64,000 bases of DNA. It comes from Lysinibacillus_B sp050613145 (GTDB taxonomy: Bacteria > Bacillota > Bacilli > Bacillales_A > Planococcaceae). Of the stretch, positions 16,608 through 25,659 are shown piece after piece. Position 1 is the first letter of the stretch, and the number at the start of each line of letters is the position of its first letter. The translations under genes were made by a program, and so were the position numbers. Under the pieces are notes generated by a model. That model did not search any database and was not told the origin of the DNA. It saw only the letters and a list, made by a program, of their open reading frames with translations. The stretch spans positions 3,348,001 through 3,412,000 of the forward strand of contig NZ_CP192507.1 of assembly GCF_050613145.1 (NCBI RefSeq), given 5' to 3'.

Positions 16608-17463
16608 TTAAAAACTTTTTAGTTCTGCTTCCGTTAAATTGAGGTAGCCCATGTAGTGTAATTGCATCGTGCCGTTCACAAATTTGACTACTGCGTAGCT
16701 TGGGATACCTGTTTTCAGGAAGGCTTTCGTTTTTTCTGGCCATTCTGAAAGAGGTTTGTTTTTATATTTATTTAAGTCGAATGTAGCATCCTCCGTCACA
16801 TCGTAGTACTCCATCGCATTAAAAAAAGTATCTCGAAACGTTACGAAGTACGTTTGATTCGCTATTTTTTTAGCTGCTGTGACATCGCGCACGACATGAT
16901 CGCCGTAATGGTCGGTTGGTGGCATATAGAAGACACCTTTTTCATAGTGTAGTAATTCGATTGGGCTCGGCTTCTTTGGTGATGGTAGTCCCAGTGCCGC
17001 ACCATCTAACTCAATATCATGTAGCTGCTTCATTTTTTTCGCTACTTGTGCCTCGGTGTAGCCCAGGAAGTAATCTAATTTCCCGCCATCTTGCTTCACT
17101 TTTCCTCTCCAAATGAGGTCAATAATAACACGTGGATACGTTGTCTTATCTCGCTTATCCATCATTTGATAAAATCTATACTCTTTCATCCTTGTTTGTA
17201 TTTTCTTAAAATCCTTAATAGAAGCATCTTTCCCGTCTAGTAAAACGGTGTTAAACCCTTTTGTTAACGTGGAAAACACATGACCAATTTGTCCCGAAAT
17301 ATCCGCCGTATCAAATGCGAACGCTTTTTTTCCAGCACTGCTTTTGATCACAAAGGTTTCTTCTCCTTCGTATGCTTTTATTGTTTTTTGAAATGTTTTT
17401 AAATCGACTGCTTTCGTGCCTAATCGTTGTTTATTTATTTTCCCCTGACACTCCCACCCATGA
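16608..17463 (-). pseudogene. 3' part of a lipoprotein gene split by IS200/IS605
   Basis: About 285 residues of native sequence. The open frame can be read up to 17486, but its first ~16 codons come from the IS end (they overlap the terminal hairpin word CCCACTCATTCATGGGTGGG), so the native part begins near KINKQRLGTK. No domain is recognised; it is a soluble, Lys-rich segment with many aromatic residues, likely extracytoplasmic. The 5' part is at 19608-20171 with a lipobox. Both parts face the same way and flank the insertion, which supports one original gene of about 470 codons. The product is probably lost. Confidence 0.7.
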
Positions 17464-17640
17464 ATGAGTGGGGTTCTAAAGTACAAAAGATTTCTTCTTT
17501 ACTCTCCCATCAACCGATGAAACTGGTTGGGTACAACATAAAGACACGTTCTTATTTCCTTTAGACTTCAACGAACAAGACGACCTTTGCCATCATTAGC
17601 GTTCGCACCGGCTCATGCCTAAACCGTTTTTATCGTTTAC
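17455..17640 (-). ncRNA. Probable omega RNA (reRNA) of TnpB
   Basis: The 180 bases between the tnpB stop and the right end are structured: CCCATACGCTT-AAAAGTATGGG at the tnpB stop, then GCATGAGCCGG-type and further stems up to the terminal hairpin. In this family the guide RNA is processed from exactly this segment, and its 3' end reads into flanking DNA, giving the guide. By that rule the present guide would be the lipoprotein gene sequence just beyond 17450. Confidence 0.6.
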
Positions 17641-19088
17641 CTTATTCCCATACTTTTAAGCGTATGGGATTCCTTTTTTAGTTTACTAATTAATGCATCG
17701 TGATTTTTAAGGAATAAATGAAATGTTTTAAAGCATAAATCTCTATCTATTTTATCTAAATCTTTATCATTAACCATGTTCATCAAAAGGAAAGCTGAAT
17801 ACAAATCTCGTTGGACTTTGATGCCATCGAAGTCATTCCAACGCTTGCTCAATGATTTTTTTGTATACGTATCATCAAAATGATTATATTGACTCGCTTT
17901 TACTTTAGTTGTATTCACTTTGTTTAATTTCAAACCATTATACTTTAACTTCCGTTCTAGGCAACTTAAAAGCATAGAAGGAGCACGATTCGATAAGGTT
18001 CTTCCAAACCTTTTCTTCTTCTTAAATCGACCTTTTTTATTTTTCTCTGTTTTTTTACTTCGTTTTTGAAGTCCTTTAAAGGGCATTGTTTCTACGAAAA
18101 TTGTATCGCCCATAGATAACAGTTGATTAGACAATGTTTCATGGTCTTGTTTTCTTACCATTCGGTTCTTACGATGCAACTCTCGATATTGATTTCGTAG
18201 TTCAACATAACGATTCGAATATACCCATCTTTCTCCATTACTACGATTGATTGTTCCATCATCATTATATTTTAAAGGGTTTGTCGCTCTTTTACTTCTA
18301 TCCATTTTGCGTTGAATTCGTTGAATGGCTTTCTCATAATTAACCACATTAGGAGCCAAACCCTTTAGCATTACTTGTTTCTCGGAGCTTGCTGCGACAG
18401 TAGAAGTACCTATATCGATTCCTACTCTTCCAATGCCTACCTGTTGCTTTACTCCCTCTGAGTTATACGATTGCGGCGGAACGCCTTCTAATATAAGTTG
18501 AGCATAATATACATATTTTCCTTTTAGAAACACTCGTTTAATACGAACGTACTTCACTTTAGCTTGAAGTGCTAAATGAGCATATGCATCTTGTTTTCGA
18601 ACAATAACAGGAATAGAAAGACCTTTCCAAGTCAACATATCGTTTATGAAGCGGATACCCGTTTTATTTGATTTACCTTCAACGGATTCCATCTCTCCGT
18701 AGCGTTTAAAATATACTTTCTTCGCTTCACCAAACATCATTTTTTTAAAAGCTTGAAAAGCCCTTGTTCCCATTTTTTGACCAGCTTGTGAATCTATATT
18801 TTGTTTGAATCGTTGACTCATAGGTGTTAAAAAAGCATGAATAGAATACTCTGTCAACCCAAACTGTGCATTCAACTTCGAAAAAATAGCATTTCTCTCT
18901 TTTCCTTTTTTCATCTTTTTGGCTTTTTGATAGGATTTTGATTGTTGCATAGTGCGATAACGTTTGTATAATTCATTCACGCAGGCATTGTATATCTTGC
19001 GAGAAATTTCAAAACGTTTATCTAGAATATCATCTTGGAAAGATTCTGTTTTTAAGCGCAACGTTAATACATAGCTTGGCGTTGACAT
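17637..19088 (-). CDS. tnpB: TnpB, RNA-guided nuclease without a Cys zinc ribbon
   Basis: 483 residues from the ATG at 19086-19088, behind AGGGGGTGA; a GTG at 19097 overlaps the tnpA stop but is too close to that site. The N-terminal half is the wedge/REC-type region. RuvC residues are visible: Asp225 (GIDIGTSTV), Glu333 (IFVETMPF) and Asp428 (VQRDLYSAF). TnpB proteins cut DNA next to a short TAM with an omega RNA guide and help keep the element. Here the usual CxxC...CxxC ribbon between the Glu and last Asp motifs is replaced by ASQYNHFDDTYTKKSLSKRW, which has no Cys. This appears to be a distinct TnpB subgroup rather than damage, because the frame is intact. Confidence 0.9.
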   Translation of the reverse strand: MSTPSYVLTLRLKTESFQDDILDKRFEISRKIYNACVNELYKRYRTMQQSKSYQKAKKMKKGKERNAIFSKLNAQFGLTEYSIHAFLTPMSQRFKQNIDSQAGQKMGTRAFQAFKKMMFGEAKKVYFKRYGEMESVEGKSNKTGIRFINDMLTWKGLSIPVIVRKQDAYAHLALQAKVKYVRIKRVFLKGKYVYYAQLILEGVPPQSYNSEGVKQQVGIGRVGIDIGTSTVAASSEKQVMLKGLAPNVVNYEKAIQRIQRKMDRSKRATNPLKYNDDGTINRSNGERWVYSNRYVELRNQYRELHRKNRMVRKQDHETLSNQLLSMGDTIFVETMPFKGLQKRSKKTEKNKKGRFKKKKRFGRTLSNRAPSMLLSCLERKLKYNGLKLNKVNTTKVKASQYNHFDDTYTKKSLSKRWNDFDGIKVQRDLYSAFLLMNMVNDKDLDKIDRDLCFKTFHLFLKNHDALISKLKKESHTLKSMGIR

Positions 19089-19093
19089 CGCAT

Positions 19094-19495
19094 TCACCCC
19101 CTCGTTTTTTGATTTTCTACATAACGTCTAATGGTTTCGCTTGATACGTTTCCAGCAGTTGAAACAAAATAAGAACGCGTCCATAGACTTGGCAAATGTT
19201 GAAGATGAGGAAATTCCTCTCTCAACTTTTTAGAAGTCACTCCTTTTATTTTTGCCATTATGTCTGTTGGACTAAATGTTGGTAGTGTATTTAAAAACAA
19301 ATGCACATGGTCTTTATCGCATTCCATTGCGATGACTTCGATTTCTAATTCTTCGCAAATCTCTTGAACCAATGTTTTGAAGCGCTCTTCAACTTTACTG
19401 TTGAGAAAAATTTTTCTCCTATATCTCGGACAAAACACAAAATGATAATGAATTAATGACACAGTTGTTTTAGTTCTTCTATATTCATTTAACAT
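19094..19495 (-). CDS. tnpA: TnpA, Y1 HUH transposase (IS200/IS605)
   Basis: 133 residues. The HUH metal site is HVH at residues 63-65 and the catalytic tyrosine is Tyr125 (ETIRRYVENQ). It works as a dimer on single-stranded DNA, excising and inserting the top strand by recognising the end hairpins, with preference for replication forks. Its stop overlaps the start region of tnpB, so the two are co-transcribed. The length is normal for the family, and no lesion is visible. Confidence 0.95.
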   Translation of the reverse strand: MLNEYRRTKTTVSLIHYHFVFCPRYRRKIFLNSKVEERFKTLVQEICEELEIEVIAMECDKDHVHLFLNTLPTFSPTDIMAKIKGVTSKKLREEFPHLQHLPSLWTRSYFVSTAGNVSSETIRRYVENQKTRG

Positions 19496-19607
19496 ATATC
19501 GATTGTATCAGTTTAACTATTAAACTGCAACTTAAATACATTAAAAATTCAGATAATTAGAGCGTCGGTTTTGGCGCTCCTTATCTGACCTCACTTTCAT
19601 CCCAAGC

Positions 19608-20171
19608 CTAAAGGCAAGGGCTTTCCTGTTCGGAAAATATGTAATTTGTACCATCTTTCGTTCGGAAGTGGTTTCTTTTCACAAATGTTTCTCCGCTAGT
19701 TGATTGGATAAAAGAAATGCTTACATCTGAGGTAGCCGAAGAATCCAGATTGATGGCTTCATGGAATAATAACTGCGCTTCATCTGCCTTCTCATTCCCT
19801 GCCCAAATTTCAAAAATATAGCTGCCTTGATTGCGATGAGTAAGTTCTGCATTAGCATAAGGCGATCCTTTCAATAAGATGTACATTTCATTTTGCCCGT
19901 CTTGATTTATGTCCATTAAGCCCGCATGTACAAGTCCAAATCCATTATTATAATACGTTGCGTTGTTTGGCATCGTACCGAAACGTTGTGCAATCTGTTC
20001 AAGGACCTTGCCTAATTGTTGTTGTCGTGTGATTTGTGTTTCTGAGAGAGTAGATGATTCCTGATGTTGCGCTACTTCCGCCGCGTTAGCATGTGATACG
20101 CCAATTGCTTCGTTTTCTGCACAACCAGCTAAACAAAGCATACCGGCTACTAATAATAGTTTTTTCAGCAT
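19608..20171 (-). pseudogene. 5' part of a lipoprotein gene split by IS200/IS605
   Basis: The signal peptide and lipobox MLKKLLLVAGMLCLAGC (Cys17) mark a membrane-anchored lipoprotein. Residues 105-120 carry DINQDGQNEMYIL, a calcium-loop-like (FG-GAP/EF-hand style) motif seen in Firmicute surface lipoproteins. Native sequence runs to about FSEQ, and the last few codons (ESPCL) are IS-derived. The remainder of the gene is at 16608-17463. A shortened lipoprotein could still be made. Confidence 0.75.
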
Positions 20172-20210
20172 AAAACCTCCTCAAATCACTTCCAATATAT
20201 TACCAAAACG

Positions 20211-20240
20211 TAAAACACATGCCTACAATCGACATGTGCT
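20211..20240 (-). terminator. Terminator after the second ykvI-like gene
   Basis: On the minus strand, AAAAGCACATG pairs with CATGTGTTTT and ends in T's. It closes the D-amino-acid operon. Confidence 0.65.
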
Positions 20241-20241
20241 T

Positions 20242-21294
20242 TTATGAAGCTATTTTATGATTCCGAAGCCAAGTAATGACCACTGCTAGTATTAATACAA
20301 AACCGAGGTACCCCATCGTTGAATAAAGTTTCCCTACCAATGTTGTAAATCCGACTAAGCTTACGGCAAAGCCAACTAATCCAATGAGCAGCACGGTTGG
20401 CTTGAACAATTTGCGATGCGGTGACATGAATCTAACGGTAAATATATACAGCATTCCTACGGCTGTATTGTACATCATACCTAACAAGATGATGGACATA
20501 CATAGCCCGACTACTGGATGAATTTGCTTAGCCAGCTCTAATGTAGGCATATCGGTACCGGCTACTACATCCATTTTGACAAATAGTGCCGTATTAATTA
20601 ATACAATTAAAGCACCTAGCATTATGCCGCCGAGAATACCGCCCCGCCCTGCTATTTTTCGGTCTTTTTCCGTACTGCCCATCACGATGAGCATCGCCGC
20701 ACCTGCTGCAATATTATAGGACACATATAAAACCGCCCCCATCAGCCAATTGGTCGTAGCGGGTGTTTGATTTTTTGCCATTACATCTAACTCACTAATC
20801 GAGTAATCCATTGTGAAAAAAGAGTACATTAAAATAATAAAAATAATGCCCATTAAATACGGAGTTAACATGGCTACGATTTTCATAATATTTTCAGCGT
20901 TTAATAGAAGTGTTAAAATCGTTGCCGTTACCATGATGATACTGCCTACGCCTGGATGTATCCCGTACATTTGCTGAAATGTAGAGCCTGAACCCGCAAA
21001 CATAACAACCCCTATGCCAAATAAAACAAGCGTAACCAAGATGTCTAGCACAGGACCCATATAGCGCCCTCCGATATAATATATGCCTTCTTTATGTGAG
21101 GTTGTTTGTAAATCCGAGCCTAATTGTGCCAATGTCATCCCTAAGAAAGCAAATATAACGGTCGCCACAATGGCACCCATCACTCCCATCAAACCAAAGC
21201 TCGTAAAATATTGCATGATTTCTTGTCCCGACGCAAAGCCAGCACCGACAATCAGCCCAACAAAGGCACCGCCAATTTGAAAGCTTTTCTTCAT
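20242..21294 (-). CDS. YkvI-family membrane transporter-like protein, copy 2
   Basis: 350 residues with about ten hydrophobic segments. The start MKKSFQIGGAFVGLIVGAGF has the glycine-rich first helix with GAGFASGQE, typical of APC-fold transporters with an unwound TM1 substrate site. It matches the YkvI/COG3949 family, whose substrates are poorly known. It is about 75% identical by eye to the adjacent copy at 21448-22503. It is last in the operon with NSAR, GNAT and M20 genes, so amino-acid or N-acyl-amino-acid movement is the likely role (inference). A hairpin lies between the two copies, so expression of this second copy may be lower. Confidence 0.8.
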   Translation of the reverse strand: MKKSFQIGGAFVGLIVGAGFASGQEIMQYFTSFGLMGVMGAIVATVIFAFLGMTLAQLGSDLQTTSHKEGIYYIGGRYMGPVLDILVTLVLFGIGVVMFAGSGSTFQQMYGIHPGVGSIIMVTATILTLLLNAENIMKIVAMLTPYLMGIIFIILMYSFFTMDYSISELDVMAKNQTPATTNWLMGAVLYVSYNIAAGAAMLIVMGSTEKDRKIAGRGGILGGIMLGALIVLINTALFVKMDVVAGTDMPTLELAKQIHPVVGLCMSIILLGMMYNTAVGMLYIFTVRFMSPHRKLFKPTVLLIGLVGFAVSLVGFTTLVGKLYSTMGYLGFVLILAVVITWLRNHKIAS

Positions 21295-21403
21295 CGTACA
21301 CCTACTTCTTTTTTCTTTACAGCACGATAAACATTGTCCTATTGTATGCCTAATATTTGTTGGACATGAGTCTGTTGTTTTTACGACATTGATAACATAA
21401 AAA

Positions 21404-21431
21404 GCATTCGGAGTACTAGGACTCCAAATGC
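21404..21431 (-). terminator. Hairpin between the two ykvI copies
   Basis: On the minus strand GCATTTGGAGT pairs with ACTCCGAATGC (one mismatch) and is followed by TTTTTATG. It is an intrinsic terminator or attenuator between the paralogues. Confidence 0.7.
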
Positions 21432-21447
21432 CTTCTATCTTTCCCTA

Positions 21448-22503
21448 TTAAGCTAGTTCTCTTTTATCTTTACGAATCCATGCAATAATGACCACAATAA
21501 TTAACGCAAAGCCAAGGTAGCCCATTGTTGAATATACTTTGCCAACTAATGTCGTAAAGCCAGCTAAGCTTGCAACAAATCCAGCTAATCCGACAACGAC
21601 AATCGTTGGCTTAAATACTTTATGGTCTGGTGCGACAAAACGGACTGTGAATGCATAGAACATCCCTACTGCTGTGTTGTACATCATCCCAAGAAGTGCG
21701 ATTGCCATTAGCACACCGACTGCTGGGTGAATTTGTTTCGCTAATTCAAGCGTCGGCATATCGACACCTGCCACAACGTCCATTTTCACAAACATCGTAA
21801 GATTAATTAAAATGATTAATAAACCTAACATGATCCCACCTAAAATACCACCAACACCTGCTACTTTACGATCTTTGACAGTACCACCCATCACGATTAA
21901 AATGGCGGCACCTGCTGCAATATTGTACGACACATAAAGTAATGCACCGATCAGCCAGTTCGAAGCAGCCGCGCTTTGTGCTTGTGCCATTTCATTTGCC
22001 TCTGCCATGGAGATGTCCATCGTAAATAAAGAATAGATTAAGATAATGAAAATAATACCCATTAAATACGGTGTAATGACCGCAATTAAATTAATAATAT
22101 TTTTTATATTTAATAGTAGCGTAAAAATCGTTGCGGCTACCATAATAATGCTACCAACCATTGGAGGAATGCCGAACATTTGATTAAATGTTGAACCTGC
22201 CCCTGCAAACATAACAACAGCTACGCCGAATAAGAAAAACGTAATTAGGAAGTCTAACACAAGCCCTATATAACGACCCCCAATATAGTAAATAACCCCT
22301 TTATGTGATGTTGTTTGGAGCTTTGAGCCAAGCTGTGCTAATGTCATGCCTAAAAAAGCGAATGCGGCTGTTGCGACTAATGCGCCGACAATCCCCATTA
22401 AGCCAAAACTCGTAAAGTACTGCATAATTTCTTGACCAGAGGCAAAGCCCGCACCGACAATCAGTCCGACAAAGGCTCCCCCAATTTGTAAACTTTTCTT
22501 CAT
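21448..22503 (-). CDS. YkvI-family membrane transporter-like protein, copy 1
   Basis: 351 residues from the ATG at 22501-22503 behind AGGTGA; a longer frame to 22566 has no binding site. It shares the same fold and motifs as its neighbour: GAGFASGQEIMQYF in helix 1, a YNIAAGAAILIVM segment around residue 200, and a conserved C-terminal GKVYSTMGYLGF. The two copies differ mainly in loops, which suggests an old tandem duplication with possible change of substrate. It lies 90 bases after the NSAR gene with a hairpin between. Confidence 0.82.
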   Translation of the reverse strand: MKKSLQIGGAFVGLIVGAGFASGQEIMQYFTSFGLMGIVGALVATAAFAFLGMTLAQLGSKLQTTSHKGVIYYIGGRYIGLVLDFLITFFLFGVAVVMFAGAGSTFNQMFGIPPMVGSIIMVAATIFTLLLNIKNIINLIAVITPYLMGIIFIILIYSLFTMDISMAEANEMAQAQSAAASNWLIGALLYVSYNIAAGAAILIVMGGTVKDRKVAGVGGILGGIMLGLLIILINLTMFVKMDVVAGVDMPTLELAKQIHPAVGVLMAIALLGMMYNTAVGMFYAFTVRFVAPDHKVFKPTIVVVGLAGFVASLAGFTTLVGKVYSTMGYLGFALIIVVIIAWIRKDKRELA

Positions 22504-22556
22504 ATATTCACCTACTATTTTATTTAAAAATTCTGACAATATTATCCTGAATATAT

Positions 22557-22586
22557 CCTTAAGCACCGCTTATTCGATGCTTAAGG
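22557..22586 (-). terminator. Hairpin between the NSAR and ykvI genes
   Basis: Perfect 9-bp stem CCTTAAGCA / TGCTTAAGG with a 12-nt loop but no T-run. It could be a weak terminator, an mRNA stabiliser or a processing site inside the operon. Confidence 0.5.
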
Positions 22587-22593
22587 ATTGGGA

Positions 22594-23700
22594 TTATTTG
22601 TATGTTTTCTTCTCAACTGTGTAAGATTCAACTGTTTCTACATTAACGTTGTAGCCGATGCCTGCTGTTTGAGGTACTTGGATATAGCCGTTTTCTGCCA
22701 CCACTTCCGGATCAATAATATCTTTTTCCCAATAGCGATTAGAGCTTGCTGTATCACCAGGTAAAATGAAATTTGATAATGTTGTTAACGCGACATTATG
22801 TGCTCGTCCAATGCCTGACTCTAGCATGCCGCCGCACCATACAGGTACACCGACAGATTCGCAGTAGTCATGAATTCGCTTCGCCTCTGTTAAGCCGCCC
22901 ACACGACCGATTTTAATATTAATGATTTTCGTTGCGCCTAGCTCCACTGCTTTACGTGCGTCTTCAAGTGAATGAATGCTCTCGTCTAAACAAATAGGTG
23001 TATGTAATTGTTTTTGCAGTGTCGCATGATCGATAATGTCATCGGATGCTAATGGTTGCTCGATCATTGTTAAGTTGAACTCGTCTAATTGTTTCAGTAG
23101 TTCTGCATCGGATAAGCGGTAAGCCGAGTTTGCATCTGCCATAATCGCCACATCTGGGAATTTTTCGCGTAATGTTCGCATTACATCAACATCCCAGCCT
23201 GGCTTAATTTTTACTTTAATGCGTTTGTAGCCTTCTTTTACATATTCGTCTACTAATGCGACTAGTTCATCAATCGAATTTTGAATGCCGATACTAATGC
23301 CAACTTCGATTTGCTCTTTTTTCCCACCAAGTGCAGCAGCTAATGATTGATTTGTTTGCTGTGCATAAATATCCCAAATCGCGCCTTCAATTGTCGATTT
23401 CGCCATATTATTTTTGCGGATTGGCTCAAAAATATCGCTCACTTCATCTGGATGTGCCATTTCTTTATTTAAAATAAGCGGAATTAAGAAATCCTCAAGC
23501 ATATGCCAGTTTGTTTTTAATGTTTCTTCATTGTACCAAGGGGAATGGAAAGCAACGGATTCTCCCCAACCAGTTGTGCCGTCCTCATCTTTTGCTTCTA
23601 ATAGTAAAAAGTCTTTATTTGTAAACGTACCGAAGCTTGTTGTAAAAGGTGCTTTTAGTTTCATTTGTAAATGACGAACTGTAATTTCAGTAATTTTCAT
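22594..23700 (-). CDS. N-succinylamino acid racemase / o-succinylbenzoate synthase
   Basis: 368 residues; ATG at 23698-23700 behind GGAGG. An enolase-superfamily enzyme with a complete active site: K164-x-K166 (KIKP), metal ligands Asp189 (MADAN), Glu214 (IEQP) and Asp239 (CLDES), and Lys263 (NIKIG). The NSAR/OSBS family either racemises N-succinyl amino acids or makes o-succinylbenzoate for menaquinone. No men genes lie nearby, but a GNAT acyltransferase and an M20 hydrolase do, the set known from Geobacillus for turning D-amino acids into L-amino acids through N-succinyl intermediates. NSAR is therefore the better call, although dual activity is possible. Confidence 0.88.
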   Translation of the reverse strand: MKITEITVRHLQMKLKAPFTTSFGTFTNKDFLLLEAKDEDGTTGWGESVAFHSPWYNEETLKTNWHMLEDFLIPLILNKEMAHPDEVSDIFEPIRKNNMAKSTIEGAIWDIYAQQTNQSLAAALGGKKEQIEVGISIGIQNSIDELVALVDEYVKEGYKRIKVKIKPGWDVDVMRTLREKFPDVAIMADANSAYRLSDAELLKQLDEFNLTMIEQPLASDDIIDHATLQKQLHTPICLDESIHSLEDARKAVELGATKIINIKIGRVGGLTEAKRIHDYCESVGVPVWCGGMLESGIGRAHNVALTTLSNFILPGDTASSNRYWEKDIIDPEVVAENGYIQVPQTAGIGYNVNVETVESYTVEKKTYK

Positions 23701-23701
23701 A

Positions 23702-24514
23702 TTAGTTTCCTCCAAGTGCTAACGTTTCTTTCTTGACGAAAATATAGTCGTTCCATTGCTCATTTTTTTGAATGCGGACAGCAGCATAATTGTTAGCAAA
23801 CATCGTTTCAAATACGTTGCGTGTTGCAAGACGCCAGTGCATCGCATGTTCTTGACTTGTTGCCTTTAATGTTTGAAAATCTTTCGGTACAGGCAAAGAA
23901 TAAGCAGGCGCTGTTATATGTTCAAGTGTGGTGATATGCAATTTCGGCAACCCGTGCTCATCCATCACAATGTCCCCAAGTGCTTGTGGCTGTTCAATTT
24001 GTGGCTCTTGTTGGTGTGTTACGTAATCACTCGTTAAATGCCAATGCACTTCAAAGCGGTCAGATGGGAGGCCTTTATTAAACCCGTCCTGCATTTCACC
24101 GTAACAATTTTCGATATACGTATCGCAAATGCCGTTTAGCTTTGTTAAGTTTAAGTACCCATTACGCGTTTCTAGCGGATCATACGTCCAAATCATGAGG
24201 TCATAGCCTTTTGCAATCGCCATTTCACGCTGGGCAAACTTTAATCGTTCACCAATTTGTTGCGAACGATATGTTTCATCAATCCCTAACATATGTGAGC
24301 ACAAATAGCTTTTGCCTTCCTTTATTCCTGCAAAGCCGTAGCTAAATCCAATTAATCGCTCATCGTCATAGGCACCGACAATCATGCCACCATTTTTGAT
24401 AGCCGTTAATGTTTGATGTGTTGGAATCGGCTGAATCCCCCAAACGCGTTGTTCAAGTTGTTGAACTTGCTCCATTTCTTCAATTGTTTTTAGCTCTTTT
24501 ATGGAAATCATCAT
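23702..24514 (-). CDS. GNAT acyltransferase, probable D-amino acid N-succinyltransferase
   Basis: 270 residues. The start ATG overlaps the M20 stop (ATGA). Residues 5-150 have the GNAT fold, with the acyl-CoA loop region around YRSQQIGERLKFAQ (about 83-97), which has the Q/R-x-x-G-x-G/A-like pattern. The C-terminal ~110 residues are extra and match the COG3375 group that travels with NSAR genes. The proposed reaction is succinyl-CoA plus D-amino acid giving N-succinyl-D-amino acid, the first step of the D-to-L pathway. This is assigned from the family and the operon; a general acetyltransferase cannot be excluded. Confidence 0.78.
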   Translation of the reverse strand: MMISIKELKTIEEMEQVQQLEQRVWGIQPIPTHQTLTAIKNGGMIVGAYDDERLIGFSYGFAGIKEGKSYLCSHMLGIDETYRSQQIGERLKFAQREMAIAKGYDLMIWTYDPLETRNGYLNLTKLNGICDTYIENCYGEMQDGFNKGLPSDRFEVHWHLTSDYVTHQQEPQIEQPQALGDIVMDEHGLPKLHITTLEHITAPAYSLPVPKDFQTLKATSQEHAMHWRLATRNVFETMFANNYAAVRIQKNEQWNDYIFVKKETLALGGN

Positions 24515-25659
24515 GTATCGCTTCTTTCTACTTGCTGTAGTGCTAACAATAAAGCCCTACTTATAATTTGAGCGCCTATCGGTAGACGTTGTTCGTTAAA
24601 TGTCATTTGTGGATGGTGAAGTCCTGGTGCGACACCACATCCTAAACCAAGCATCGTTGTTTTCAACTGTGGTCTTGTGTATGCATAAAAGTGAAAATCT
24701 TCGCCGCCTGGTGTCACAACATCTGGTGCACAATGTCCTTCACCGACTGTGTCAATAATGGCTTGCTTCATCAGTGCTTTTGCTCCATCATCGACCTGTG
24801 CTGCAGCGATATGTGCCGCTACGTTTGTTGTAATCGTCGCGCCATATAACGTACTAACGGCTGCAACGGCCTTTTCAAACCCTGCTGTTAACACATCCAT
24901 TGTGGCATTTGTTTGGGCACGTGCATCAATGCTAAATGTTGCTGTCCCCGGAATAATATTTGTGGATGAACCCCCTGCTTGTAGCTGCGTCATTTTAATG
25001 GATGCGGACTCTGTCGGGCTAATCCAAATTCGTTTTAGAGCATCGACTAAAGCGGCTGCCACCTCAATAACATTGACCCCTTGTTCAGGTCGAGCGCCAT
25101 GTGCTTCAACACCTGTAATCGTACCTGTCAAAAGCTTCGCCGCACCGTGATATAACGCAGGTGCATGCACACCATCCGGAAGCTCGACTAACGGGCGGAC
25201 ATGTGTGCCAAATAAATATTCCAATGAATCGACGACACCTTTTTCGACTAATGCTTTTGCTCCTTGCGCCTTTTCTTCAGCTGGCTGGAAAATGAGTCGA
25301 ACAGCTCCAGGCAACGTTTCTTTTTGTTCATTTAATAGAAATGCCACCCCGATCGCCATTGTCATATGCCCATCATGACCACATGAGTGATTGGCTTTAA
25401 ACTCCCCGTTCACTTCTTGCCAAAGTGCATCGATATCTGTGCGGAACCCAACTTTTGGTATCCCTTGCCCAATATCCACATAGAGACCCGTCATATCGTC
25501 AAATGTATGTGGCGCCAGTCCCATTTCTTTCAGTAGCGACACTATATAGGCAGTTGTATTGACTTCCTGCCAGCTTATTTCTGGATTGGCATGTAAATGG
25601 GCAAATACGTTTTGCATGCGCTCCGCTAATTGTTGTTCTGTCATCTCGTTCAACTCCAT
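24511..25659 (-). CDS. M20 amidohydrolase, probable N-succinyl-L-amino acid desuccinylase
   Basis: 382 residues of the M20D carboxypeptidase/aminoacylase fold. Metal-binding motifs are visible: HSCGHDGHM near residue 94, EEKAQGAKAL near 132 and the late GGEDFHFY. A dimerisation domain lies between about 185 and 290. In the NSAR pathway such an enzyme removes the succinyl group from the L-isomer, making the sequence irreversible. It overlaps the regulator gene upstream and the GNAT gene downstream, so it is co-translated. Alternatives are hippurate or indole-acetyl-amino-acid hydrolysis. Confidence 0.82.
   Translation of the reverse strand: MELNEMTEQQLAERMQNVFAHLHANPEISWQEVNTTAYIVSLLKEMGLAPHTFDDMTGLYVDIGQGIPKVGFRTDIDALWQEVNGEFKANHSCGHDGHMTMAIGVAFLLNEQKETLPGAVRLIFQPAEEKAQGAKALVEKGVVDSLEYLFGTHVRPLVELPDGVHAPALYHGAAKLLTGTITGVEAHGARPEQGVNVIEVAAALVDALKRIWISPTESASIKMTQLQAGGSSTNIIPGTATFSIDARAQTNATMDVLTAGFEKAVAAVSTLYGATITTNVAAHIAAAQVDDGAKALMKQAIIDTVGEGHCAPDVVTPGGEDFHFYAYTRPQLKTTMLGLGCGVAPGLHHPQMTFNEQRLPIGAQIISRALLLALQQVERSDT

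Larger units (their letters stand above)
17450..19625 (-). mobile_element. IS200/IS605-family element with tnpA and tnpB
   Basis: About 2.2 kb. The left end (on the minus strand, near 19625) has a hairpin CCCTTGCCTTTAGGCTTGGG; a second palindrome, GAGCG...CGCTC, lies at 19560-19579. The right end (near 17450) has CCCACTC-ATTCAT-GGGTGGG. Subterminal hairpins in place of terminal inverted repeats are typical of this single-strand transposing family. Exact cleavage points are approximate. It sits inside a lipoprotein gene. Confidence 0.85.

Noticed and set aside
22594..23700. menC of menaquinone synthesis
   Set aside because: The active site would allow it, but the neighbours are the NSAR pathway genes and no other men gene is present. 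Bifunctionality remains possible.
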